Below, in pieces: positions 37,663 to 44,926 of a stretch of 64,000 nt of DNA; position 1 is the first letter of the stretch, and the number at the start of each line of letters is the position of its first letter. The stretch is from NCBI RefSeq assembly GCF_900109685.1, contig NZ_FOBB01000004.1:530117-594116 (forward strand). The letters are read 5' to 3'. The notes beneath the pieces were generated by a model that worked only from the letters and a program-made list of their open reading frames with translations, did not search any database and was not told the DNA's origin. Both the position numbers and the translations under genes were made by a program. Source of the DNA: Chitinophaga rupis. Its GTDB lineage: Bacteria > Bacteroidota > Bacteroidia > Chitinophagales > Chitinophagaceae.

Positions 37663-38337
37663 TTATTGATACAACCTTAGCTTCCCGATCAGCGTTTTGC
37701 CTTCCGGTGTGGTTACATTCACAATGTACACCCCATCTGTATACCGGCCGGATAAACGGAAACGTTCGCCTTTCAGCACTTCCCGCTGCATTTCTTTGCC
37801 CTGGCTGTTTTGTACGGTGAGCAGGCTGCCATCCCAGTTCTCCCTGCCTTGCAATAACAGCTCGCCGGTTTCTGTGTTGGCGGTTAATTGCAGCTTTACG
37901 GCTTTGGCGGGTACATCTACATAACCCACATCATCACCAATGGCCTGGCGGCGCTGGCAGTTGCTAACGGTAACAGTAATGGCATCGCGGCCCCGTTCTT
38001 CCGTATACAGCTCTGAAGCGGCATAATACACGGTGGTTTCTGTAGGATTCACCTTAAAGGTGCTGCCGGTGTGTAATAACCTGCCTCCTTTAGGAGCATC
38101 GTACCACAGTGTTTCGGGAAAAACATGGCCAGAGGTGGCCATCAGCACGGCGTTGTCGCCCGCGCAGATGCTGAATTGCTCATAAGGGATCTGCAGGTTC
38201 AGCTCATTGGTCCAATTGGCATGCGTTAGAACGCGGTGGTTGTTGGTACCCTGGGCATTGGCAAGGCAGGGGCTGGTGAGGGCCAGCAGCAACGCGGATA
38301 TTAAACGCACAGCGCTGCGATTAAATGAATTTTCCAT
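37663..38337 (-). CDS. small T9SS type A sorting-domain protein with Ig-like domain
   Basis: A 224-aa exported protein. A signal peptide ends about residue 28 (SPCLANAQ). Residues about 50-130 resemble an Ig-like/PKD-like domain (CAGDNAVLMATSGHVF, LWYDAPKGGRLLHTG, ETTVYYAASE). The C-terminal about 75 residues are a T9SS type A domain (LQLTANTETGELLLQGREN, then YTDGVYIVNVTTPEGKTLIG and a final KLRLY). It would be exported by the T9SS and anchored or released at the cell surface. There is no enzymatic domain; its function is unknown. Confidence 0.85.
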   Translation of the reverse strand: MENSFNRSAVRLISALLLALTSPCLANAQGTNNHRVLTHANWTNELNLQIPYEQFSICAGDNAVLMATSGHVFPETLWYDAPKGGRLLHTGSTFKVNPTETTVYYAASELYTEERGRDAITVTVSNCQRRQAIGDDVGYVDVPAKAVKLQLTANTETGELLLQGRENWDGSLLTVQNSQGKEMQREVLKGERFRLSGRYTDGVYIVNVTTPEGKTLIGKLRLYQ

Positions 38338-38570
38338 GATATTAAATAATTTAAACGGGGCTGCTAAAAGGATGCTTTTGTATCAGACAGAGCGAATAGA
38401 CTAATAACGTTTCAATTGTTTTGGCATTTCATATTCTGTGGAATGGTTAAATCTTACAATGTGCATCTTTTTAACGGTCGCAATAAAAGTGTAGCTAATT
38501 TAAGAAGATTTATAACACCAACCACCTACATAAACGGGTAGGTTTATAAAAAAGAGGTTACAAAACGAAA

Positions 38571-38596
38571 CGGCCGTATCATATCTGATACAGCCG
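38571..38596 (-). terminator. terminator of the small lipoprotein gene
   Basis: CGGCCGTATCA-N4-TGATACAGCCG, an 11-bp stem with one mismatch, lies 26 nt after the lipoprotein stop. On the minus strand it is followed by a T-rich tract. Confidence 0.65.
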
Positions 38597-38622
38597 CTAT
38601 ATTTTTAATTAAACCGGTAAAA

Positions 38623-39015
38623 TTATGGTTGTGATTCTACCAGCACAATCTTTACGGTGACAGCCGGAGGCGGGGTACCGGCGGTACCGCTTACGGCCTG
38701 TGATTCGATGGTAAGGCTGCCGACGGTATGCGTATAAGAATAGCTATAACCGGCATATACCTCAGGAATAGCTTCAAAAGTACCGCCATCGCCGGATACG
38801 GATACCACTATTCCAAACTCCTGGTTCACCCGGTCTGTTATTTCGGGCATGCTAATGGTTACCCCATAACTTTTTCCATCGTTAAGCAGCTTCCAATCAC
38901 TAGCAGCGATATCGGTTTGAATGGTTTGGTTGGGGGTAACATACTCGTACTTCTTGGTACAGCCAGTGATCCATACGCTCATCACTAACAGTGGCAAAAA
39001 TAGCAATGCTTTCAT
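38623..39015 (-). CDS. small lipoprotein, unknown function
   Basis: About 130 aa from ATG 39015, which gives a clean lipoprotein signal (LLVMSVWITGC, cysteine near residue 19, then TKKYEYV). The frame is open further upstream to 39288, but those residues derive from the tandem repeat block and are not credible protein. The mature part is beta-rich (SDWKLLNDGKSYGVTISMPE, ending VKIVLVESQP). This small-lipoprotein type is common in Chitinophaga and Mucilaginibacter, with no known function. It has its own terminator at 38571-38596. Confidence 0.8.
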   Translation of the reverse strand: MKALLFLPLLVMSVWITGCTKKYEYVTPNQTIQTDIAASDWKLLNDGKSYGVTISMPEITDRVNQEFGIVVSVSGDGGTFEAIPEVYAGYSYSYTHTVGSLTIESQAVSGTAGTPPPAVTVKIVLVESQP

Positions 39016-39483
39016 ACTGTGAATTTTAGTTATACAGGAAGATTCTAGTATGTTATAACAAAGACAATGCCGATTCTTGGTGTTTGCTGGATTAGTGTTC
39101 CTTCTTCGGACTGTACCCAGGCTAAGACAATGCCGATTCTCGGTTTGCTGTTGTAGAGGACTTCTTCTTGCAGGTCCAGCTCCGGACTGTACCCAGGCTA
39201 AGGCAATGCCGATTCTTATGGTGCCCGTTGTTTTAGAGGACTTCTTCTTGCAGGTCCAACTCCGGACTGTACCCGCCTGTACGTGCATACATGATGCGTT
39301 GAAGGGCGTATCAGCACAGGAGTGCTATGGAACGGTATCAAGCGCATGACGCCGGGAAAGGTCCGTCGCTTGGACCTGCTGCGAAGGTAAGTTGCACGGG
39401 TATGCAACATATCTATACAGGCGGACAGGCAATAGCCGGATAGGCGAATGGGCTGGCGCCAGTCAATGGTATGGGTGCAGGAT
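39016..39483. other. 468-nt gene-free region containing the tandem repeat block
   Basis: It holds the imperfect repeats at 39061-39277 and a small hairpin (GTTGCA at 39391, TGCAAC at 39403). Open frames through it change phase across the repeat units and look non-coding. Confidence 0.6.
39061..39277. repeat. three imperfect tandem repeats of about 60-81 bp
   Basis: Three successive units (39061-39120, 39121-39196, 39197-39277) share CAATGCCGATTCT near the start and TTCGGACTGTACCC or CTCCGGACTGTACCC near the end. Units 2 and 3 also share AGAGGACTTCTTCTTGCAGG. Between the shared blocks lies a short variable stretch of about 15-20 nt. Unit lengths are not multiples of three. The block lies just upstream of a lipoprotein gene. 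Confidence 0.8.
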
Positions 39484-39759
39484 TCAATCCATTGCAAAGG
39501 CGGCATGGTCAATGACCTCTTTGATGCCTTCAGTGTCGTCTACCTCTTCAGCGCTGCAAATGAATACGGGCATGCCGGTATCCAGGTCAATGACTTTTTT
39601 GAGCTGAACTACGATGGGCTTGAAGTGCTGGCTGGCTATAAACATGTATTTGTCTGTAACCCTGGGTAGTGCATTTACGATGGTTTTGAGAGTGCGGGCT
39701 ACCAGGATGCCGGTTTCATTCAGCAATTCACAATTAATGGTAATAGTATACCTGTTCAT
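39484..39759 (-). CDS. hypothetical protein, 91 aa
   Basis: A small cytoplasmic protein starting at ATG 39759 (MNRYTITINCELLNETGILV). Alternating hydrophobic residues in the first 15 positions suggest a beta strand. The remainder is mixed, with an acidic C-terminus (SAEEVDDTEGIKEVID). No motif or signal peptide. It lies downstream of the stop-split gene on the same strand, with about 190 nt between. The family is not recognised; it is kept because start, length and codon use are plausible. Confidence 0.55.
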   Translation of the reverse strand: MNRYTITINCELLNETGILVARTLKTIVNALPRVTDKYMFIASQHFKPIVVQLKKVIDLDTGMPVFICSAEEVDDTEGIKEVIDHAAFAMD

Positions 39760-39952
39760 AGGTGGCTGGTTTTTCAGGTGAAACGGTTAGTGTACGTTTA
39801 ACAATAATGGTCTTTTGTTCCTGATTATTCTGTTAGCTAAAACTAACAAAAAAAGGAGGACATTACTATTCCTCAAAATAGTATTATCGTTAATTCTTTC
39901 CAGCCGTATCCCTTTCCAGTAGCTGCTATTAGCAGGCATACCCCTATTTTCC

Positions 39953-40798
39953 CTATGACGGATGCGCCGGCAGCGTGGTTACCAATTGTTTACGTTTCCT
40001 GCTTTGGGAGCGGGTACTATGCGATTGTGTAAAAGGCTGCGGGGCAGCCGGGGAGATTGCCAACACCTTTTGCGGCTGTTTTTCCGGGAGGAGCACCCCT
40101 ATCACCCCTGATTGCATGCAGGAAAGGTCTGCGGAAGTGTACACCTGGCCGTTACCGCCTTCATTTAAGTAACGTATCTGCAGCACCATGATGGTGGTAG
40201 CGTTCTTTTTATGCGCCAGCTCCAGCACCGGTAACACGCCTTCCTGCAACGGCGTGCAAGCCACAGCTACAGCGGTTTTATGGCAAATACCTGCTTCAAG
40301 GTCCACTGATAATGCTGCTACCTGCACCTGTATATGTGTGGCAAAACGGGGATGTTTGAGCAGCTCATTCCATTTGTTGGGCAGTGAAACGTGTACACGG
40401 GCTGCAGACGGGCGGGTAATATTTGCCTGGAAAGGCAGGCTGGCCTTTTAATTAAAACGGAAGCCCGTAAGCGTTTGCTGCAACGCAGCAGGTGCAAGGG
40501 TGCGCTGCCCGCGCGGGTGTACAGCATCTTTTAACAGGGCGCTGTACAATGTTTTATTAAGACGGTTCACCAGCGTACCGTCATGCGGCAAAGGCCATAA
40601 GCCGTTCATTGCATGGCGGATCAGCTTAGCGGCCTTACTGGCTTTGCCAAATTCGCCTGCACTTTGCCGGCTGGCCGCACTCTGGCTGTCGGGCCGGTAA
40701 TTGGGCATACTGCGGCAGCAGGTCTTATTGCCCCTGCGGTAGAAGATCAATCCTCCCACCCTGCCTTCCATGTGAATAGCGCCTGTTACTATAGCCAT
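39953..40798 (-). pseudogene. conserved hypothetical gene split by an in-frame stop codon
   Basis: The first part (40798-40448) encodes 116 aa starting MAIVTGAIHMEGRVGGLIFY and ending LTGFRFN, then TAA at 40450-40448. The same reading frame continues after the stop for about 165 codons (KASLPFQANITRPSAARVHV ... RQ/RKRKQLVTTLPAHPS) to a stop at 39953. The first part matches the N-terminal half of a roughly 230-290-aa family common in Chitinophaga and relatives, in which the FNF/FRFN motif is mid-protein. The downstream frame looks like its C-terminal half (VSLPNKWNELLKHPRFATHI). A single substitution to a sense codon would restore one protein of about 281 aa. Function unknown. If the stop is not an error, the 116-aa product may still be made. 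Confidence 0.65.
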
Positions 40799-41019
40799 CG
40801 TAGTATTTTCCCTAATAACAGGCGGGTAACACTAAAGGTTCACACGGGTTGAAATAAAGTAAATGGTGGACATAAGGTGGACTTGATGCGGGCATCATGT
40901 GGAGAAGATGTTGGCTATAGCAGGCTTTCTAACCCTATTTTTAAACCTGTTAGCTATAAATATCGCATACCGGATATTTTTGCTACATTTATACTATTAC
41001 CGGTAAACCCTCTATAACT

Positions 41020-41601
41020 ATGTTCACATATTCCTCCTCAGATCAATCCTATTCCAGCTCCCGTTCGGCTGCTGACGAGCAAACAGCTGTACCTTCTACT
41101 GGTGCACCCTTACAAAGAAATGCGGCTAATATGGACGAATTAGTACAGGGCAAATTTCCAGCCCAGCTGCAGCCGGAAGAGGAAGAGAAAAAATTACCGA
41201 TGCAAGGCAAATTCGTTTTACAAAGAGCTCCTTTGCCGGAAGAGGAAAAACCCGTGCAGGGAAAATTCACCACACAGCTGCAAGCCAATAATACCGGTAT
41301 GCCCGACAGCCTGAAATCCGGTGTGGAAAACCTTTCCGGTATGGATATGTCTGATGTAAAGGTACATTATAACTCCAGCAAACCAGCCCAGCTAAGCGCG
41401 CTGGCCTATGCACAGGGCAATGATATTCACGTAGGCCCGGGCCAGGAAAAACATTTACCGCATGAGGCGTGGCATGTGGTGCAGCAACGGCAGGGACGTG
41501 TGCAGCCTACCATGCAAATGAAAGAAAGTGTGCCCGTGAATGATGACCCGGGATTAGAGCATGAAGCGGATGTGATGGGCGCAAAAGCGGTGAATGGGTA
41601 G
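41020..41601 (+). CDS. DUF4157 (eCIS core domain) protein
   Basis: A 193-aa protein. The N-terminal 90 residues are low-complexity and carry three copies of a QGKF motif (residues 43-46, 62-65, 80-83) followed by glutamine-rich tails (PAQLQ, VLQR, TTQLQ) and acidic EEEE/PEEE linkers. Residues about 93-190 are a DUF4157 domain: LKSGVENLSGMDMSDVKVHY, then the metalloprotease-like HEAWH at 148-152 and a downstream LEHEADVMG with E180/E182. DUF4157 is strongly associated with extracellular contractile injection systems and usually heads a longer toxin. Here nothing follows it: the protein ends about 10 residues after the domain. An eCIS operon lies 12 kb away on the other strand. Role as cargo, protease or truncated effector is inferred. 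Confidence 0.88.
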   Translation: MFTYSSSDQSYSSSRSAADEQTAVPSTGAPLQRNAANMDELVQGKFPAQLQPEEEEKKLPMQGKFVLQRAPLPEEEKPVQGKFTTQLQANNTGMPDSLKSGVENLSGMDMSDVKVHYNSSKPAQLSALAYAQGNDIHVGPGQEKHLPHEAWHVVQQRQGRVQPTMQMKESVPVNDDPGLEHEADVMGAKAVNG

Positions 41602-41966
41602 GGATAATTTTTCTACATTCCCGAAGTTAAATATTAGCCGAATACCTGCATGTGTATGTTCAATATTCAGGTCTATTGTCCAATGCTTATAGTTAGGGTC
41701 TAGTGAATTATTAAAGTCAGCTACACATGCTGATAATAAGCTGTCAATATTTCTTAGATCTTCCTGTGTAAGCGTCACCCGTTTGTATGTAGCGCTATCA
41801 AAAGGGTAATTGTATTCCGGATTAAATGGGATGATTGTTGTGGTTGTGGTATCGTAATGCAGGGCATTTGCGCCTTTTCCCTTGTTTAAATGGTTACTGC
41901 ATAAAAGAAAGCGCTTGCTGAATAAAAGGCAATTATAAGAATGGAGATGTGAAAGCGTATTGGCAT
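41554..41966 (-). pseudogene. decayed small secreted-protein gene (frameshifted)
   Basis: An ATG at 41966 starts a signal-peptide-like frame (MPIRFHISILIIAFYSASAF) that stops after 26 codons. A second frame, open without a start across the same region, continues as NKGKGANALHYD, FNPEYNYPFDS, LTQEDLRNIDSLLSACVADF and KHWTIDL, a pattern I associate with a Chitinophaga/Mucilaginibacter small secreted family. Joining them needs a frameshift at about 41890-41910. The last about 25 codons (to 41554) no longer resemble the family. The 3' end overlaps the end of the convergent DUF4157 gene. A GTG at 41778 could start a 74-aa fragment. The family link is from memory. Confidence 0.4.
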
Positions 41967-41985
41967 TTAAAAATTATCAGTTTAA

Positions 41986-42306
41986 TTAAGTCCATAAGTA
42001 TTGCCTTACTTTGATCAGGCGTATTAACATTCCGTTGTCAAACTCATATTGGTTGTCTGTCCAGATAGGGTCAATTTCTCTGTTAATCTCCTTTTGTGAT
42101 CTGTATTTCCACCAATTATACAGCTCTTCGATCTCTGTTTTTGCATTCATATGTTCGCTGTCATATGTCCAGTCGCGGCTTTCAAACAGGTTTTCTTTTT
42201 CCACACAATCCGTTAAAAGCTGAAAGCAGGCGTGCAGCATTAACAGGTCTTTATCTAACCAATCACTGGTAATGGTGCTGATATGCAGCGTATGAGGATC
42301 TTTCAT
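41986..42306 (-). CDS. hypothetical protein, 106 aa
   Basis: A cytoplasmic, largely helical protein (MKDPHTLHISTITSDWLDKD ... KTEIEELYNWWKYRSQ). It is rich in tryptophan and acidic residues, with no signal peptide or known motif. It sits between the decayed gene and a 137-aa hypothetical, 27 nt from the latter, in a stretch visibly richer in A+T than the flanks. Size, acidity and location near an eCIS-core-domain gene would fit an immunity-type protein, but nothing in the sequence proves it. Confidence 0.6.
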   Translation of the reverse strand: MKDPHTLHISTITSDWLDKDLLMLHACFQLLTDCVEKENLFESRDWTYDSEHMNAKTEIEELYNWWKYRSQKEINREIDPIWTDNQYEFDNGMLIRLIKVRQYLWT

Positions 42307-42333
42307 ATTCTTTTAAAATTCGAGCGGCTACTT

Positions 42334-42747
42334 TTATGTAAACGGCAACAGATCAGGTTCTAAAAACTCCTGCTTTGCCTGCGGAGAATTGTAAATATCC
42401 ACCTTATAGTGAAAAGCCAGCAGCTCTTTGAAGTTGTATTTCAACCTTGGGAACCTGGTGATAAAATCAGGGAAATTATTAACCGGTTCTTTATCTATAA
42501 AGTGTTTTACGGCTTTGATAGCTGCTATGGTCAGGGTTTTGTTGTATTTATCCCGTGCGCCAACCGAATCTACAAAGGCCACTAACTGACTGCAGATATT
42601 CTGTATGGCCTGCTCAACACCATATTTCTTCACGTGGATCCAGGCAAGCCGGATGTGGGCTTCGTGAGTAAACATACCGGGGGATAATTTGCAGGCTGCA
42701 AATTGTGCTTCAAAAGTGGTATCGTCTAAGAGGAAGTGCTGTTCCAT
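42334..42747 (-). CDS. conserved hypothetical protein, 137 aa
   Basis: An all-helical cytoplasmic protein with FTHEAHIRLAWIHVKKYG at about residues 26-43 and FPDFITRFPRLKYNFKELLAFHYKVD toward the C-terminus. I recognise the THEAHIRLAW pattern from unannotated Bacteroidota proteins but know no function. The HxxH-like THEAH could bind a metal; that is speculation. It lies 27 nt before the 106-aa gene and 14 nt after the lipoprotein gene on the same strand, so a three-gene operon (lipoprotein, this gene, 106-aa gene) is likely. Confidence 0.68.
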   Translation of the reverse strand: MEQHFLLDDTTFEAQFAACKLSPGMFTHEAHIRLAWIHVKKYGVEQAIQNICSQLVAFVDSVGARDKYNKTLTIAAIKAVKHFIDKEPVNNFPDFITRFPRLKYNFKELLAFHYKVDIYNSPQAKQEFLEPDLLPFT

Positions 42748-42761
42748 ATGGTTTAAGATGT

Positions 42762-43208
42762 TTATTCAAAGGTTACTTTCCCTTTACCATCAATGTTTGT
42801 TCTTTTGTCAAAGACAAAGTCAATATATTTTGCTTCTCCTTTTTCGCCCTTTACCGCTTGTCTTACCCGGCCATATTCCTGTCCGTCCTGGTTAAATACT
42901 TTTACAGTAATGTTTTTATCAATGGTTTTATCAAAGATCAAATAGGCGGTTAATATATTGTCAACTGTACTATCTGAACTATTAATAATAATCTTTCCTG
43001 AACTTAAACCGCTATTCTTAAGCTCCTGGGAAATTATTACTTCGTTCTTAAATGTTTTCTCAACTCCCTTTGCAACTCCGTCGGCAAATTCAGCGCCGGT
43101 TTTGGCAACGATCTCTCCGGTTTTATTCACGGTATTTTTGGCCTTCTGTTTTGCCCAGTTACAGGAAATAAAAAATATTGCGGTCAGTAAAATAAGCGTG
43201 TATCTCAT
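42762..43208 (-). CDS. small lipoprotein, unknown function
   Basis: 148 aa with lipobox FFISC (cysteine at residue 16) after a short hydrophobic signal. Residues about 17-55 are a lysine/alanine-rich amphipathic helix (KQKAKNTVNKTGEIVAKTG). The remainder is a small beta domain (NILTAYLIFDKTIDKNITVK, GKGKVTFE). Probably a periplasm- or outer-membrane-anchored small protein. It is the first gene of the minus-strand run that continues into the 137-aa and 106-aa hypotheticals. Local base composition is AT-rich. Confidence 0.75.
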   Translation of the reverse strand: MRYTLILLTAIFFISCNWAKQKAKNTVNKTGEIVAKTGAEFADGVAKGVEKTFKNEVIISQELKNSGLSSGKIIINSSDSTVDNILTAYLIFDKTIDKNITVKVFNQDGQEYGRVRQAVKGEKGEAKYIDFVFDKRTNIDGKGKVTFE

Positions 43209-43400
43209 AATAGTATGGGAAATAAATTGGTATACAACGGTTTAGGCATTAGGAAATGCGGTACTCATTTAGTCGAAAATAATATAAAATTTCCAGAGTG
43301 AAAGACTGAATAATTTGCATTATTAAGTTAATTAATTATTATTACCTATCTCTTAGCGACAGGCCCTGGCCTGGACGGTTTCACATAAAAAAACTATAAA

Positions 43401-44438
43401 ATGAGAAGATTTTACTTTCTTCTTTTATTATTAGGACCAGCGATCTCTCCGGCGGTTGGTCAGTCCGTTGTTAATTTGCCTAACGACACGGTATTAACGG
43501 CTCTCATGCAAAAGTATAAAGTGCTGGCTTTAGGTATTGGTATTATCGAAAACGATGAACTAAAAAATGCAAAGGTCCTGGGTGAATTGAAATCAGGTGT
43601 ACCGGCTCCAATCAATACTATCTTCCAGGTTGCATCGCTTACCAAGCCTATTGTAGAGATGACCACACTGCGATTAGTAAGCAAAGGTCTTTGGCTGCTT
43701 GATGAACCCCTATCTAACTATTGGATTGATCCTGATGTGAAGAACGATCCAAGAAATAAGCTCTTAACCACCCGTCATGTACTTTCACATCAAACCGGTT
43801 TTGTTAATTGGCGCTGGCTTCATTCAACCGGCAAGCTTACCTTCGATTTTGAGCCGGGTACTAAAACCAAATATTCCGGTGAAGGTTTGGAATATCTTAA
43901 ACATGCCCTGGAGGTTAAATTCAACATGCCGCTTGCTGCGATCGTAGACAAATATCTTTTCAAGCCGGATGGTATGAAAGACACTCATTTCTTTTGGGAT
44001 GGCAGCGTAACAGCGGACAGATATGCGATACCCCATAACAAAGCAATTGAACCATATGAAATCAGAAAAAACACAGAAACCAGCGCAGCGGATCTGTTAA
44101 TGACCACCGTCAGTGACTATACGACATTTGGTGTAAACGTTTTAAAGAAAAAAGGGTTAAGCGATAAGGTCTGGCAGGACATGATATACATTCAATCAAA
44201 AGATCCGGATGCGAAATTCGGATTGGGCTGGGAAGTGTTTAATCATCTGAAAGGGAACGAATTTGCACTGGTACATGGCGGTAGCGATCCTGGCGTAAGA
44301 ACAATCATTATCCTTTTACCGGAATCTAAAAGAGGCCTGGTGATCTTCACCAATAGCGATAATGGCATGCCTCTTATTAAGGATATTATAAGAGCAGCGC
44401 TGGACATTGGAGAAGAATTACTCGAAAGGGCGAAATAA
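43401..44438 (+). CDS. beta-lactamase-family serine hydrolase (class C/DD-peptidase fold)
   Basis: A 345-aa exported protein with a signal peptide ending about residue 20 (AVGQS). Catalytic motifs: SxxK as S79-L-T-K82, tyrosine motif Y158-S-G (in place of YxN, followed by EGLEYL, a common variant), and a late HGG triad (LVHGGSDPG). This fits the beta-lactamase/penicillin-binding-protein-like hydrolase family (PF00144), whose members include esterases and peptidases. True beta-lactamase activity cannot be inferred. It lies upstream of a BlaI/M56 pair on the same strand, but the BlaI operators sit downstream of it, so regulation by that pair is not shown. Confidence 0.9.
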   Translation: MRRFYFLLLLLGPAISPAVGQSVVNLPNDTVLTALMQKYKVLALGIGIIENDELKNAKVLGELKSGVPAPINTIFQVASLTKPIVEMTTLRLVSKGLWLLDEPLSNYWIDPDVKNDPRNKLLTTRHVLSHQTGFVNWRWLHSTGKLTFDFEPGTKTKYSGEGLEYLKHALEVKFNMPLAAIVDKYLFKPDGMKDTHFFWDGSVTADRYAIPHNKAIEPYEIRKNTETSAADLLMTTVSDYTTFGVNVLKKKGLSDKVWQDMIYIQSKDPDAKFGLGWEVFNHLKGNEFALVHGGSDPGVRTIIILLPESKRGLVIFTNSDNGMPLIKDIIRAALDIGEELLERAK

Positions 44439-44514
44439 AATCGCCCATCCTTTACCCCTGCCTTCTACAAGCCTTCATAGCCCTTTCCAGATATTTTTAA
44501 AAAATATTTTGCAG

Positions 44515-44530
44515 AACTATAAATATAGTT
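44515..44530. promoter_or_regulatory. BlaI-type operator, copy 1
   Basis: A 16-nt near-perfect palindrome AACTATAAATATAGTT, repeated exactly at 44540-44555 (25 nt from start to start). Placed just upstream of the BlaI/MecI-family gene, as expected for an autoregulatory operator. Confidence 0.85.
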
Positions 44531-44539
44531 TTACATTTG

Positions 44540-44555
44540 AACTATAAATATAGTT
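44540..44555. promoter_or_regulatory. BlaI-type operator, copy 2
   Basis: An exact second copy of the 16-nt palindrome, ending 4 nt before the BlaI ATG at 44560. Two sites about 2.5 helical turns apart suit binding of two dimers, blocking the promoter or leader. Confidence 0.85.
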
Positions 44556-44559
44556 TTTA

Positions 44560-44925
44560 ATGAAAACACTCACCAAAGCTGAAGAACAGGTGATGAAAGT
44601 GTTATGGAAGCTTGGCAGCGGCCTGTTAATGGAAATAGTGGATGGCATGCCCAAACCCCAGCCTCATAAAAACACGGTGGCCACCATTTTAAAAACCCTG
44701 GTTGACAAAGGCTTTGTAGATATTGAAAACCTTGGCCGCATACACCGTTACCACCCGTCGGTATCAAAAGAGGAATATTCAAAAGACACGCTTACCAGCG
44801 TGGCCAAGGGGTATTTTGAAGGCTCTTTCAGCAACATTATTTCTTTTTTGGTGGATGAAGACAAGCTAAGCGTAAAGGAACTAGAGCTTTTGCTGAAACA
44901 ATTAAAACAAAACAAAAAGCAATAG
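44560..44925 (+). CDS. BlaI/MecI/CopY-family transcriptional repressor
   Basis: A 121-aa winged-helix repressor. The N-terminal DNA-binding domain (MKTLTKAEEQVMKVLWKLGS, then HKNTVATILKTLVDKGFVDI) and the C-terminal dimerisation helices (VDEDKLSVKELELLLKQLKQ) are both present. In BlaI/MecI systems a membrane M56 protease inactivates the repressor on signal. The partner protease gene begins 1 nt after this stop. Twin palindromic operators lie just upstream, so autorepression is likely. In Bacteroidota such pairs often control membrane or signalling genes rather than beta-lactam resistance. Confidence 0.95.
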   Translation: MKTLTKAEEQVMKVLWKLGSGLLMEIVDGMPKPQPHKNTVATILKTLVDKGFVDIENLGRIHRYHPSVSKEEYSKDTLTSVAKGYFEGSFSNIISFLVDEDKLSVKELELLLKQLKQNKKQ

Positions 44926-44926
44926 T

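Noticed and set aside
39061..39277. CRISPR array
   Set aside because: Repeat units are long, imperfect and only three, the variable parts are short and irregular, and no cas gene is nearby.
39216..39512. 98-codon minus-strand frame over the repeat block
   Set aside because: Runs through non-codon-phased repeats; composition rich in R/T/S/P is typical of non-coding sequence.
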